DNA of 38,750 nt from Nocardioidaceae bacterium. GTDB lineage: Bacteria; Actinomycetota; Actinomycetes; Propionibacteriales; Nocardioidaceae. Position numbers and translations under genes: made by a program. The stretch covers positions 1 through 38,750 of the forward strand of contig JAICXL010000018.1 of NCBI GenBank assembly GCA_025980475.1, in the 5' to 3' direction. The notes under the pieces were generated by a model. The model did not search any database. It had not been told where the DNA came from and worked only from the letters and a program-made list of their open reading frames with translations. Positions 22,471 through 31,205 of this stretch are shown one piece after another (position 1 is the first letter of the stretch; each line of letters begins with the position of its first letter).

Positions 22471-23769
22471 ATGGCGGCTTCATCGCACCCGCACCGTCGC
22501 AACCGGTCGGCGCGTCGAGCCTGGCTGGCCGGCCTCGGCTCGTTCAGCATCGGTGCCCTGCTCGTCTTCGGGGCCTCGCCGGCCGGAGCCGACGGCGACC
22601 CGCTCGGCAACCTGGTCAAGCAGGTCCAGGACCAGGTGACCAGCGTGACCAAGCAGGCGCCGAGCTCCGCCACGACGGCCTCGACGCCGTCCCAGGACGC
22701 TCCGAACCCGCCGTCGTCCGACAGCGACTCCGCCGGTCACGAGACGCCGAACCCGACCCGCCCCGACCACGGATCCTCCTACGTCGACCACACCGAGCTG
22801 GGCGGCAACGACCTGCTCGACGTCGGGAGCACCAACTCCCAGGTGCAGGACGACGACAGCACGACGTCGGACACCACCGCGCTGGCCGTCGGGGGCCAGG
22901 AGATCTCCGGGGCGCATGCATCCTCGGGCGGCACCCAGCACACGTCCTTCGACCCGCTCGCCCCGCTCTGCCAGAACAGTGGCGGCCAGGTCTGCCTGTC
23001 GGTTCTCTATGCGCGCGCTTCGGCGACCAGGAGCGCCTCGACCTCCAGATCCTCGGGCAGCACCGGCATCGCCAACCTCTGCCTCGGCGGCTCCGACACC
23101 ACCAACACCGACTGCACCGGACCGGTGCACCTGGGCGTCGGCACGGCCTCGAGCCACGCCACCCGCGACCGCTCGTCGGGCGAGACGTCCGCGGCCTCGC
23201 GCTCCAGCCTCGTGGATCTCTGCGCCGGCCCCGACTGCGCGCTCCAGGCCGGTGCGCTCGAGTCAAACGGCCGGGCTGACTCCAACCCGGCGCAGGCGAG
23301 TCGGCACTCGAGCGTCCTGGACCTTGTCGCCGGTGGCACGACGGTGCTCGACCTGACCCAGCCGCAGGGCATCGCGCTCGGTCCCGGCTGCAGCCCGGTG
23401 GTCCTCTGCGTGTTCGTCAACCAGGGCGAGACCTACCTCGGCGACCAGCTCGCCGGACACGCACAGCAGGCCCTTGACCTGACCGCCCTCACCGGCGTCG
23501 CGGCGCTGACCGCGGGACAGTCGGAGACGCTCGTGCACAATGACGGGGGCCAGGCCGTGAGCCCGCCCGGTGGCAACGGTGGCCACGGTGCGGTCAGCGC
23601 TCCGCGCGCGCACCACGGTGCCAGCAACGCCGGGCCGCTGGAGGCAGCGAGCTCGGTGCTGCCCAACACCGGCGGCTTCTGGGCCGGCCTGATCGGCGTG
23701 GCGCTGGTGCTCCTCGGCGGTGGCTCGATGCTGCTCGCCTGGGAGCGCCGCGCAGCCGCGCTCGTCTGA
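22471..23769 (+). CDS. LPXTG-type cell-wall-anchored surface protein
   Basis: A 432-residue exported protein with every sortase-substrate element. The signal peptide runs over residues 1 to ~42 (RRNRSARRAWLAGL, hydrophobic core, cleavage near PAGADG). The C-terminal sorting signal is LPNTG at 397-401, a hydrophobic helix GFWAGLIGVALVLLGGGSML and a basic tail WERRAAALV. The mature part is Ser/Thr/Asp-rich and of low complexity. Between about residues 170 and 330 lie four segments each holding a Cys pair (LCQNSGGQVCL; LCLGGSDTTNTDC; LCAGPDCAL; GCSPVVLC), probably disulfide-closed. No enzymatic domain is recognisable. The ATG at 22471 has a G-rich ribosome site upstream. No sortase gene is in the window, so a housekeeping sortase is presumed. 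Confidence 0.85.
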   Translation: MAASSHPHRRNRSARRAWLAGLGSFSIGALLVFGASPAGADGDPLGNLVKQVQDQVTSVTKQAPSSATTASTPSQDAPNPPSSDSDSAGHETPNPTRPDHGSSYVDHTELGGNDLLDVGSTNSQVQDDDSTTSDTTALAVGGQEISGAHASSGGTQHTSFDPLAPLCQNSGGQVCLSVLYARASATRSASTSRSSGSTGIANLCLGGSDTTNTDCTGPVHLGVGTASSHATRDRSSGETSAASRSSLVDLCAGPDCALQAGALESNGRADSNPAQASRHSSVLDLVAGGTTVLDLTQPQGIALGPGCSPVVLCVFVNQGETYLGDQLAGHAQQALDLTALTGVAALTAGQSETLVHNDGGQAVSPPGGNGGHGAVSAPRAHHGASNAGPLEAASSVLPNTGGFWAGLIGVALVLLGGGSMLLAWERRAAALV

Positions 23770-23779
23770 GGCGCTGCCT

Positions 23780-23796
23780 GGACCCTCTCTGGGTCC
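23780..23796 (+). terminator. Small hairpin after the wall-protein gene
   Basis: GGACCC-TCTCT-GGGTCC, a perfect 6-bp stem with a 5-nt loop, lies 11 nt after the stop of the wall protein. No T-run follows, so it would be a weak or Rho-assisted terminator at best. Confidence 0.35.
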
Positions 23797-23810
23797 TGTC
23801 TGGGGCATTA

Positions 23811-23843
23811 TCGACGGACCGGGAGGCATTCCCGGTCCGTCGA
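23811..23843 (+). promoter_or_regulatory. Perfect 14-bp inverted repeat upstream of the 23862 gene
   Basis: The arms are TCGACGGACCGGGA (23811-23824) and TCCCGGTCCGTCGA (23830-23843), around the loop GGCAT. The repeat ends 18 nt before the GTG at 23862, just ahead of the Shine-Dalgarno GGGGAGGAG. As RNA it is a very stable hairpin; as DNA it could be an operator. It also ends the wall-protein transcript region, so a terminator role without a T-run is another reading. Confidence 0.6.
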
Positions 23844-23861
23844 CCGCGGGGAGGAGCAGCA

Positions 23862-24449
23862 GTGCAGAGCCGTCGCGTCATGCTCCCGCTGGTGGTCGGC
23901 GTGCTCGCCGTGCTCGCGGGCGGTTGCCTGGTCTGGCTGGCCTGGTTCCACCACGACTTCCACCGGGCGTCCAACGCCCGCTCCGGCGCGGCGGCAGCCC
24001 GACCCTCGCCCAGGATCGCGACCGCGCCCCTGGTCGACAGGGCCGGCGGCTTCCGCATCGCGGTGCCGCACGGCCTGCACGGCCGGCTCGACGGTCAGGC
24101 GGCGCTGGTGGCCAGCAAGGACCGCAGCCTGCTGCTCGTCGTCTCGCCCAGCGGGCCCGGCCCGGTGCGGGTGGCCAACGCCGCGGTCGTGACCAGCATG
24201 CACGACAGCTACCCGCGGCTGAAGGTCATCGGCCACCGGGCCGAGCGCGTCCACGGCCGGCGCGGCATCGCTAGCTTCGGTACGGCGACCAACCACGCCG
24301 GCGTCCGGGTCCGCTGGGTGCAGCTGACGGTCGAGGCGCGGCCGCGGACCTTCACCATCGCCACCTACACCAGGCACGACACCGACCCGCAGTGGGTGCT
24401 GCCGCGGGTCAACGCCGTGGTCAACGGCTTCCGCGTCCTGCCGCGCTGA
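23862..24449 (+). CDS. Membrane-anchored protein of unknown function
   Basis: I do not recognise a named family. The 195-residue chain starts with a basic pentapeptide and a hydrophobic segment (residues ~7-28, VMLPLVVGVLAVLAGGCLVW). The rest is outside the membrane. The hydrophobic run continues past the Cys, so a lipoprotein signal is less likely than a signal anchor. The domain FRIAVPHGLHGRLDGQAAL ... LLLVVSPSGPGPVRVANAAV ... WVQLTVEARPRTFTIATYT ... LPRVNAVVNGFRVL has the strand order of PsbP/LpqN/DUF1795-like folds. That reading rests on pattern only. GTG is chosen for the GGGGAGGAG ribosome site. It converges on the CNNM pair with a 9-nt gap. Confidence 0.75.
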   Translation: MQSRRVMLPLVVGVLAVLAGGCLVWLAWFHHDFHRASNARSGAAAARPSPRIATAPLVDRAGGFRIAVPHGLHGRLDGQAALVASKDRSLLLVVSPSGPGPVRVANAAVVTSMHDSYPRLKVIGHRAERVHGRRGIASFGTATNHAGVRVRWVQLTVEARPRTFTIATYTRHDTDPQWVLPRVNAVVNGFRVLPR

Positions 24450-24458
24450 CGCGGCCGC

Positions 24459-25505
24459 TCAGCGCCCCTCGGCGTGCGCCGCGTCGCGGATCTCGCCGAC
24501 CAGCTCCTCGAGCACGTCCTCCAGGGTCGCGACGCCGAGCACCCGGCCGGCGTCGTCGACGACCCGCGCCATGTGGGCGCCCTTGTCGCGCAGCACCTGC
24601 AGCGCGGCGGCCAGCGAGTCAGCCGCGCGCACGGTGGCGAACGGCCGGATCCACTTGTCCTCGACCACCCGGGCCCGTCCGTGCGGGTCGGCCTGCAGGA
24701 CGTCCTTGATGTGCAGGTAGCCGACCAGCTCGCCGTCGTCACCGACCACCGGGAAGCGGGAGTAGCCGGTGTCCGCGCAGACCTCCTCCACGTCGGTGGC
24801 GCGCGCACCTCGGGGGACCGTCTCCAGCCGGTCGAGGGGGAGCAGCACGTCGGCGACCGTCCGGGAGGTGAAGCCGAGCGCGCCGGAGAGCCGTTCGTAC
24901 TCTCCCTCCTCGAGCAGTCCCACCTGCCGGGACTCGTCGACCATCGCCTCGACCTCCTCGAGGGTGAACGTCGAGGCGAGCTCACTGCGCGGCTCGACGC
25001 GCAACAGCCGCACGAAGGCGTCGGCAGCACCGTTGAGGGCCACCGCGAACGGCTTGACCAGCGTGGTCAGCGCCATCATCGGCGGCCCCAGCACCAGCGC
25101 AGCGCGCTCGGGCCCGGCCAGGGAGATGTTCTTGGGCACCATCTCTCCGAGGACCACGTGCAGGTAGGACACGATCGCCAGCGCGATCACCAGCCCCACC
25201 GGGTGCTCCCAGGTGGGCGACAGCCCGACGGCGCGGGAGACCGGTTCCAGCAGGTGCACGATCGCCGGCTCGGCGACCGCGCCCAGGCCCACCGAGCAGA
25301 TGGTCACGCCCAGCTGCACGGCGGCGATGACGTGGGAGAGGTCCTCCATCGCCCGCAGCGTGGTGCGCGCCATCCGCGAGCCGGCGACGGCCTTCGGCTC
25401 CACCCGCGTGCGGCGGGCCGAGACCAGTGCGAACTCCGAGGCGACGAAGTAGGCGTTGCAGATCAGCAGCAGTACGGCGACCAGCAGGGCGGTCTGGGTG
25501 CTCAT
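24459..25505 (-). CDS. CNNM/CBS-domain membrane protein without CorC domain
   Basis: Second of two tandem hemolysin C/CorC-family proteins, 348 residues. The N-terminal DUF21/CNNM membrane domain (TALLVAVLLLICNAYFVASE, then the conserved LGxMVPKNISLA loop seen as VVLGEMVPKNISLAGPERAA) covers residues 1 to ~190. A CBS pair follows (TVADVLLPLDRLETVP ... YSRFPVVGDDGELVGYLHIK ... GAHMARVVDDAGRVLGVATL). Relatives are implicated in magnesium and cobalt efflux. The family's C-terminal CorC_HlyC domain is missing: the protein ends soon after LEDVLEELVGEIRDAAHAEG. The start ATG overlaps the stop of the upstream paralogue (ATGA), so the two are coupled and may form a heteromer. Confidence 0.88.
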   Translation of the reverse strand: MSTQTALLVAVLLLICNAYFVASEFALVSARRTRVEPKAVAGSRMARTTLRAMEDLSHVIAAVQLGVTICSVGLGAVAEPAIVHLLEPVSRAVGLSPTWEHPVGLVIALAIVSYLHVVLGEMVPKNISLAGPERAALVLGPPMMALTTLVKPFAVALNGAADAFVRLLRVEPRSELASTFTLEEVEAMVDESRQVGLLEEGEYERLSGALGFTSRTVADVLLPLDRLETVPRGARATDVEEVCADTGYSRFPVVGDDGELVGYLHIKDVLQADPHGRARVVEDKWIRPFATVRAADSLAAALQVLRDKGAHMARVVDDAGRVLGVATLEDVLEELVGEIRDAAHAEGR

Positions 25506-26881
25506 CGGCTGCCACCCGCCGGTGTCGGGGGCGGGGGCGGGGTCGGCAGCTTGCGCAGGGAGATCCGGTCCACGCGCAGCCCGTCCATCCGCTCCACGCG
25601 CATCTCGACGCTCTCCTGGACCGGGTCCTCGTCGTCGTCGTCCGGGATCAGCACCGGCAGCGGCACCAGCACCGTCTCGCCGTCCTCGGGGATCTTGCCC
25701 AGCGTGCGCACCAGCAGCCCGGCCACAGTGTCGTAGGCCTCGTGCTCGGGCAGCGCGAAGCCGGTGGCGTCGAGCACCTCGTCGGGCCGCAGCAGGCCGG
25801 AGACCAGCCAGGAGCCGTCGCGGCGGCGGCGCACCCGCGAGCCGTAGCGGTCGTGCTCGTCGGAGATCTCCCCGACGATCTCCTCCACCACGTCCTCGAG
25901 GGTGACGATGCCGGCGGTGCCGCCGTACTCGTCGGAGACGATCGCCATCTGGTAGCCCTCGCCCCGGAGGCGCGACAGCAGCGGGTCCAGGCGCAACGAC
26001 TCCGGGACGACGGTGGCCGGCACCATGATCTCCCGCGCCCGGGTCGACGCGCGCTCCGAGCGGGGGATCGCGACGGCCTGCTTGACGTGCACCGACCCCA
26101 CGATGTTGTCGGTGCTGCCCTTGGTGACCGGGAATTTCGAGAAGCCGGTCTCCCCGGAGAGGTCGATGATCGCGGTGGCCGGGTCGTTGACGTCGATGGT
26201 GGCCATCTGCACGCGCGGCGTCATGATCTCGCCGGCGGTGCGCGGACCGAAGGCGACCGAGCGCTGCACCAGGTGGGCGGTCTCGGTGTCGAGGGTGCCC
26301 TGCGAGGCCGACCGCCCGGCCAGCGAGGCCAGCTCGTCGGAGGACCGGGCCGAGCGCAGCTCCTCCTGCGGCTCGATGCCCAGCGCGCGCACGATCGCGT
26401 TCGCCGAGCCGTTGAGCACCTTGATCGGGCCGAGCATGACGGTCGTGAACGCCCGCATGAACCCCTGGGTGACCCGGGCGGTGCGCATCGGCACCGCGAT
26501 CGCCAGCTTCTTCGGCACCAGCTCCCCGAAGAGCATCGTGGCGATCGTGGCGAGCACCAGCCCGATCGCCACCGCGACCCCGGGCACCGCGCCGGAGGGG
26601 ACCCCGGCGCTCCGCAGCGGCCCGGACACCAGGTCGGCGACCGCAGGCTCGGCGAGGAAGCCGATCACCAGGTTGGTCAGCGTGATGCCGACCTGGGCGC
26701 CGGAGAGCTGGGTCGACAGCGTCCGCAACGCCCCGCGCACGCCGATCGCCCCCCGGTCGCCGGCGTTCGCAGCCCGGTCGACGCCCGAGCGGTCCACCGC
26801 GACGAAGGAGTACTCCGCGGCCCCGAAGAAGCCGCAACCGAGGACAAGCACCGCCGAGACGCCGAGCAGCACCCAATCCAT
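25502..26881 (-). CDS. CNNM/CBS/CorC-domain transporter-like membrane protein
   Basis: First gene of the pair, 459 residues, with the full hemolysin C/CorC domain order. The DUF21/CNNM membrane domain is at 1 to ~195 ([20 protein letters not shown] start; [20 protein letters not shown] loop with the conserved ELVPK). A CBS pair lies at about 210-340 ([40 protein letters not shown]), and a CorC_HlyC domain fills the C-terminal ~80 residues ([20 protein letters not shown] ... [19 protein letters not shown]). A divalent-cation efflux role is inferred from the family. The ATG at 26881 follows a GGGGG ribosome site, and AACAAT six bases before it could alternatively be a leaderless -10. It is divergent from the PP2C gene across 72 nt. 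Confidence 0.9.
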   Translation of the reverse strand: MDWVLLGVSAVLVLGCGFFGAAEYSFVAVDRSGVDRAANAGDRGAIGVRGALRTLSTQLSGAQVGITLTNLVIGFLAEPAVADLVSGPLRSAGVPSGAVPGVAVAIGLVLATIATMLFGELVPKKLAIAVPMRTARVTQGFMRAFTTVMLGPIKVLNGSANAIVRALGIEPQEELRSARSSDELASLAGRSASQGTLDTETAHLVQRSVAFGPRTAGEIMTPRVQMATIDVNDPATAIIDLSGETGFSKFPVTKGSTDNIVGSVHVKQAVAIPRSERASTRAREIMVPATVVPESLRLDPLLSRLRGEGYQMAIVSDEYGGTAGIVTLEDVVEEIVGEISDEHDRYGSRVRRRRDGSWLVSGLLRPDEVLDATGFALPEHEAYDTVAGLLVRTLGKIPEDGETVLVPLPVLIPDDDDEDPVQESVEMRVERMDGLRVDRISLRKLPTPPPPPTPAGGSR

Positions 26882-26953
26882 GCCCCCATTGTTGCCGGTC
26901 GGACCCCGCGACCGGTGGGTGCATCCTCGGGGGAACCGTGAGAAGGTCGGGGA

Positions 26954-27787
26954 ATGCTGCGCATCTCCGGCACCGGAGCCACGCACGTCGGACTGGTCCG
27001 CGAGCACAACGAGGACGCCGCGTTCGTCGGGCCGTCCTGCCTGCTCGTCGCCGACGGTGTCGGCGGCGGCGCTGCCGGTGAGGTGGCCGCGGCCACCACG
27101 GCGTACGTCGTCTCCGCAACGGCACTCGCCCGCCCCGACGACGACCCCGCCGTCGTGCTGGCCGAGGCAGTCGCGACCGCCCAGCAGCAGGTGGCCCTCG
27201 GAGCCCGGCTCAGACCCGAGCGCGAGGGCATGGCGACGACCCTGACTGCGGTGGTCACCGACGGGCAGCAGTTCGCGCTGGCCCATCTCGGCGACTCCCG
27301 CGGCTACGTCTTCCGCGACGGTGAGCTGAACCGGGTGACCCGGGACCACACCTACGTGCAGAACCTCCTCGACGAGGGCAGCCTGGCGGAGGAGGAGGTG
27401 CCGATGCACCCCTGGCGCAACGTCGTGCTGCGCAGCGTCAACGGTGCCGACGGCCCCGCCGACGTCCAGGTGCTGGACCTGCGCCCGCGCGACCGGCTGC
27501 TGGTGGCCAGCGACGGCTTGACCGACTTCGTCAGCGAGCGGCGGATCGCGGACCTCCTCGGCCGCAAGGACGACGACGACGCGGTGCAGGCGCTGGTCGC
27601 CGCCGCGCTGGGCGCCGGCGGCCGCGACAACATCACCTGCGTGGTCGCGACCGTGGTCGAGGGTCCGCGCCTGGTCGGCGACGGCACCCGCCTGGGCGCG
27701 CTGACCGACCTGGACAACGTCGTCGACCCGGCGGCCGTACGGATGCCGGCGCCCCCCGGGTCCCGGCCCGCGGGCCGCACCGCCTGA
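26954..27787 (+). CDS. PP2C-family protein serine/threonine phosphatase
   Basis: A 277-residue soluble phosphatase of the PstP/PrpC type, which reverses Hanks-type kinase phosphorylation. The metal site is built from REHNEDAAFV, VADGVGGGAAGE (Asp-Gly), LLVASDGLTDFV and GGRDNITCVVA. LAHLGDSRGYVFRDGEL and VTRDHTYVQNLLDEG are the other family motifs. Unlike mycobacterial PstP it has no membrane segment or extracellular part and ends in a proline-rich tail (MPAPPGSRPAGRTA). No kinase gene is adjacent and it is not in a cell-division operon, so its targets are unknown. A G-rich site precedes the ATG. The next gene is 159 nt away. Confidence 0.92.
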   Translation: MLRISGTGATHVGLVREHNEDAAFVGPSCLLVADGVGGGAAGEVAAATTAYVVSATALARPDDDPAVVLAEAVATAQQQVALGARLRPEREGMATTLTAVVTDGQQFALAHLGDSRGYVFRDGELNRVTRDHTYVQNLLDEGSLAEEEVPMHPWRNVVLRSVNGADGPADVQVLDLRPRDRLLVASDGLTDFVSERRIADLLGRKDDDDAVQALVAAALGAGGRDNITCVVATVVEGPRLVGDGTRLGALTDLDNVVDPAAVRMPAPPGSRPAGRTA

Positions 27788-27816
27788 CCGGGCGCCCGAC
27801 GAGTTTGGGCGTTTCG

Positions 27817-27846
27817 TTGGCGTGAAGCCGGATCCTGCGTCACAAT
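27817..27846 (+). promoter_or_regulatory. Possible promoter of the DUF3145 gene
   Basis: TTGGCG (27817-27822) and CACAAT (27841-27846) are 18 bp apart, giving a leader of about 94 nt before the ATG at 27947. Both hexamers are moderate matches. Confidence 0.35.
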
Positions 27847-27946
27847 GGGATCACAAGTTCACATCTGTCACGGAACCAATCCTGACTCCCGATCGAGACC
27901 GCTGGGGAAGGCGTACCTCGACGCCGGAGCAACAGGGAGGATTCCG

Positions 27947-28450
27947 ATGACCCGCACCGCGACCCGTGGCGTTCTCTACGTCCACTCGGCGCCGTCAGCG
28001 CTGTGCCCGCACGTCGAGTGGGCCGCCGGCGGCGTCCTCGCCGTCCCCGTGAACCTCGAGTGGACCCCGCAGCCGGCCCAGCAGGGCACCTACCGGGCCG
28101 AGTACTCCTGGGCCGGGGACCCCGGCACCGCTGCCGCGATCACCTCGGCCCTGCGCGGCTGGAACCACCTGCGCTTCGAGATCACCGAGGAGCCGACCAG
28201 CGCCACGGAGGGAGCCCGCTACTCCTACACCCCCGACCTCGGCGTCTTCCACGCCGTGACCGGCATCCACGGCGACATCATGATCCCCGAGGACCGGCTC
28301 AAGGCCGCCGTTGTCAAGGCCGCGCTGGGCGATGCCTCGCTGCCCATCGAGGTCGACCGGCTGCTCGGCAAGCCGTGGGACGACGAGCTGGAGACCTTCC
28401 GGCACGCCGGCGACGGCGCCCCCGTCCGCTGGCTGCACCAGGTGGTCTGA
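27947..28450 (+). CDS. DUF3145 family protein
   Basis: A 167-residue soluble protein of the actinobacterial DUF3145 family, whose function is unknown. Features seen: the N-terminus RTATRGVLYVHSAPSALCPH followed by VEWAAGGVL, a central WTPQPAQQGTYRAEYSWAGD, and DLGVFHAVTGIHGDIMIPED near residue 105. It ends with WLHQVV. It has no signal peptide or membrane helix. GGGAGG seven bases before the ATG supports the start. It converges on accD with a 63-nt gap. In relatives I recall the gene often lying next to the fatty-acid cluster, as here. That suggests, but does not show, a link to lipid metabolism. Confidence 0.88.
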   Translation: MTRTATRGVLYVHSAPSALCPHVEWAAGGVLAVPVNLEWTPQPAQQGTYRAEYSWAGDPGTAAAITSALRGWNHLRFEITEEPTSATEGARYSYTPDLGVFHAVTGIHGDIMIPEDRLKAAVVKAALGDASLPIEVDRLLGKPWDDELETFRHAGDGAPVRWLHQVV

Positions 28451-28513
28451 GCGGGCCGGTACGACGACCGGCGAGGCGCCCGCTCGCCTCGGAGAGACAG
28501 CGCTGACTGGCGC

Positions 28514-29935
28514 CTACAGCGGGATGTTGCCGTGCGCCCCGCGCTGCACCAGGCCGGCCCCGGCGATGGCGCGCGCGATCGCGGTCCTCGTCCGGGAGGG
28601 GTCGACCACCTCGTCGATGACGCCGATCTCGACGGCCTTGTCGATGCCGCCGGCGATCCGGGCGTGCTCGTCGGCGAGCTCGAGCTCTACCTGCCCGCGG
28701 ATCTCCGGGGCGACCTCGGCGAGCTTGCGCCGGTGCAGGATCCGCACCGCGGCCACGGCGCCCATGACGGCGACCTCGGCCCCCGGCCAGGCCAGGACGC
28801 GGGTGGCCCCCAGCGAGCGCGAGTTCATGGCGATGTAGGCCCCGCCGTAGGTCTTGCGGGTCACCACCGTCACCCGCGGCACGACGCACTCGGCGAAGGC
28901 GTGCAGCAGCTTGGCACCTCGCCGGACGACGCCGTCCCACTCCTGACCGACCCCCGGCAGGTAGCCCGGCACGTCGACCAGCACGACCAGCGGGATGCCG
29001 AACGCGTCGCACATCCGCACGAACCGGGAGGCCTTCTCCGCCGACAGCGAGTCCAGGCAGCCGCCGAGGCGCAGGGGGTTGTTGGCGACCACCCCGACGG
29101 AGCGGCCACCGAGGCGGCCGAGGGCCGTCACGATGTTCGGCGCCCACTTGGTGTGCAGCTCCTGGACGCTGCCCTCGTCGAGGACCGCGTCGACGAGGGG
29201 GTGGACGTCGTACGCCCTCTTGTTGGAGGTCGGCAGCAGCGACTCGAGGTCGCGGTCGGCGACCGACTCGACGGCGAGCGTCCCCTGCGCGCCGAGCAGG
29301 TGCGCGACGTCGCGGGCGCGGGCGAGCGCGTCGGCCTCGGTCTCGGAGAGGATGTGCACCACGCCGGAGCGGCGGCCGTGCGGCTCGGGACCACCGAGGC
29401 GCAGCATGTCGACGTCCTCGCCGGTGACCGAGCGGACCACGTCGGGGCCGGTGACGAAGATCCGGCCCTGGGGGCCCAGGATGACCACGTCGGTCAGGGC
29501 CGGGCCGTACGCCGCCCCTCCCGCGGCCGGCCCCAGCACCACCGAGACCTGGGGGATCACACCGGACGCCTGCGTCATGGCGTGGAAGATCTGGCCGACG
29601 GCGTGCAGCGAGAGCACGCCCTCGGCGAGCCGGGCGCCGCCGGAGTGCCAGACACCGATGATCGGCACCCGGTCGGTGAGCGCCCGCTGGTAGGCCGCCA
29701 CGACCACCTTGCAGCCCTCGAAGCCCATCGCCCCGCCCATGATGGTCGGGTCGGAGCAGAAGGCGACCGCGGCCATGCCGTCGATCTGCCCGGTCGCGGC
29801 GAGCATCCCGGAGTCGTCGACCGGTGTTATCGGTTCGACCGTACCCGGGTCGAAGAGGTTGCCCAGCCGGTGCAGCGGGAAGCGTGGGTCCTGCTCGCGC
29901 GGAGGCTTGGTCGGCTTGACCGGCGTCGTGGTCAC
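28514..29935 (-). CDS. accD: Acyl-CoA carboxylase carboxyltransferase (beta) subunit
   Basis: A 473-residue carboxyltransferase that moves the carboxyl group from biotin to acetyl- or propionyl-CoA, giving malonyl- or methylmalonyl-CoA for chain synthesis. It has both crotonase-like halves in one chain, as in actinobacterial AccD/PccB. Half one includes GVWHSGGARLAEGV and VVLGPAAGGAAYGPALTDVV; half two includes LVDVPGYLPGVGQEWDGVVR, KTYGGAYIAMNSR and AWPGAEVAVMGAVAAV. No zinc finger is present, unlike E. coli AccD. The GTG start overlaps the fabF stop (GTGA), so it is coupled as the last gene of the operon. The biotin-carrying alpha subunit is not in the window. Substrate preference (acetyl against propionyl) is not decided by what I can see. 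Confidence 0.93.
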   Translation of the reverse strand: MTTTPVKPTKPPREQDPRFPLHRLGNLFDPGTVEPITPVDDSGMLAATGQIDGMAAVAFCSDPTIMGGAMGFEGCKVVVAAYQRALTDRVPIIGVWHSGGARLAEGVLSLHAVGQIFHAMTQASGVIPQVSVVLGPAAGGAAYGPALTDVVILGPQGRIFVTGPDVVRSVTGEDVDMLRLGGPEPHGRRSGVVHILSETEADALARARDVAHLLGAQGTLAVESVADRDLESLLPTSNKRAYDVHPLVDAVLDEGSVQELHTKWAPNIVTALGRLGGRSVGVVANNPLRLGGCLDSLSAEKASRFVRMCDAFGIPLVVLVDVPGYLPGVGQEWDGVVRRGAKLLHAFAECVVPRVTVVTRKTYGGAYIAMNSRSLGATRVLAWPGAEVAVMGAVAAVRILHRRKLAEVAPEIRGQVELELADEHARIAGGIDKAVEIGVIDEVVDPSRTRTAIARAIAGAGLVQRGAHGNIPL

Positions 29936-31188
29936 GACCAGCTCCCGAACGCGACTGCCACGTTGGCGCCGCCGAAGCCGAAGGAGTTGTTCAGGGCCGC
30001 GATCTGCCCGAGCGGCAGGTCGCGCGGCTTGGTGGCGATGTCGAGCTCGACCTGCGGGTCCTGGTTGTCGAGGTTGATCGTCGGCGGGGAGACCCGGTGG
30101 TGGAGTGCCAGCACGGTCGCGATCGACTCGAGCGCACCGGCGCCGCCGAGCAGGTGCCCGGTCATCGACTTGGTGCTGGTGACCACCACGTCGGTGGCGT
30201 GGGCGCCCAGCGTCGCGTGGATCATCAGCCCCTCGGCGATGTCGCCCTGGGGGGTGGACGTCGCGTGCGCGTTGATGTGGGCCACGTCCTCGGCGCTGAT
30301 CTCGGCCTCCTCGAGCGCCCGCCGGATCGCGCGGGTGCCGCCGCGGCCTTGGGGATCGGGCTGGGCGATGTCGTGGGCGTCGGCGGTGATGCCGGCGCCG
30401 AGCAGCTCGGCATAGATCTTGGCGCCCCGGCCCTTCGCGTGCTCGAGCTCCTCGAGCACGAGCACGCCGGCGCCCTCGCCGAGGACGAATCCGTCGCGGG
30501 CGGTGTCCCACGGGCGGGACACGGTCGTCGGGTCGCCGGGGTTCTTCGACAGCGCCATCATGTTGGCGAACGCCGCGATCGGCAGCGGATGGATCGCGGC
30601 CTCGGTGCCGCCGGCCAGGACGATGTCGGCCCGGCCGAGCCGGATCTGGTCCAGGGCGAGCGAGATGCCCTCGTTGCCCGACGCGCACGCCGAGACCGGG
30701 GTGTTGGCGGCGCCGCGGGCGCCGTAGAGCAGGCTGATCTGCGCGGCGGGCGCGTTGGGCATCAGCATCGGCACGGCCAGCGGCGAGACCCGCCGGGGGC
30801 CCTTGTCGCGGAGCGCGTCGTAGTTGGCCAGCAGCGTGGTGACACCGCCGATGCCGGACGCGACCGCGACGCCGAGCCGGTCGCGGTCGATGACGGTGTC
30901 GATGTCCTCCACCTCGGCGAAGCCCGCGTCGGCCCACGCCTCCTGGGCGGCGACCACGGCCAACTGGGCGGTCCGGTCGAGCCGGCGCGCCCTGACCCGG
31001 TCGAGCACGTCGGTGGGGTCGACCGCCGCGGTGCCGGCGATCTTCACCGGCATGTCCTCGGCCCAGTCCTGGGTGAGGCGACGGACCCCCGACCTTCCGG
31101 CGAGCATCGCCTCCCACGTGCTCTGGACGTCTCCGCCCAGCGGGCTGGTGGTGCCGAGCCCGGTCACCACGACTCTCTTGCGACTCAT
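29932..31188 (-). CDS. fabF: Beta-ketoacyl-ACP synthase II
   Basis: Elongating condensing enzyme of type II fatty-acid synthesis, 418 residues, which joins malonyl-ACP to acyl-ACP. The catalytic triad is seen as Cys168 (NTPVSACASGNEG), a His in NAHATSTPQGDIAE and a His in KSMTGHLLGGAGA. The N-terminus RKRVVVTGLGTTSPLGGD and the C-terminus ALNNSFGFGGANVAVAFG are standard. The ATG at 31188 follows a GAGG-like site. An 85-nt gap with a strong hairpin separates it from acpP, and its stop overlaps accD. A KASIII-type enzyme (fabH) is in the same operon, so initiation and elongation are both provided. Confidence 0.96.
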   Translation of the reverse strand: MSRKRVVVTGLGTTSPLGGDVQSTWEAMLAGRSGVRRLTQDWAEDMPVKIAGTAAVDPTDVLDRVRARRLDRTAQLAVVAAQEAWADAGFAEVEDIDTVIDRDRLGVAVASGIGGVTTLLANYDALRDKGPRRVSPLAVPMLMPNAPAAQISLLYGARGAANTPVSACASGNEGISLALDQIRLGRADIVLAGGTEAAIHPLPIAAFANMMALSKNPGDPTTVSRPWDTARDGFVLGEGAGVLVLEELEHAKGRGAKIYAELLGAGITADAHDIAQPDPQGRGGTRAIRRALEEAEISAEDVAHINAHATSTPQGDIAEGLMIHATLGAHATDVVVTSTKSMTGHLLGGAGALESIATVLALHHRVSPPTINLDNQDPQVELDIATKPRDLPLGQIAALNNSFGFGGANVAVAFGSWS

Positions 31189-31205
31189 CTCTTCCTCACT
31201 TCGTC

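Noticed and set aside
28514..31117. A single 867-codon fusion frame running from accD into the fabF region
   Set aside because: The upstream part is an out-of-frame reading of fabF. The accD GTG overlaps the fabF stop as GTGA, and accD conservation begins there.
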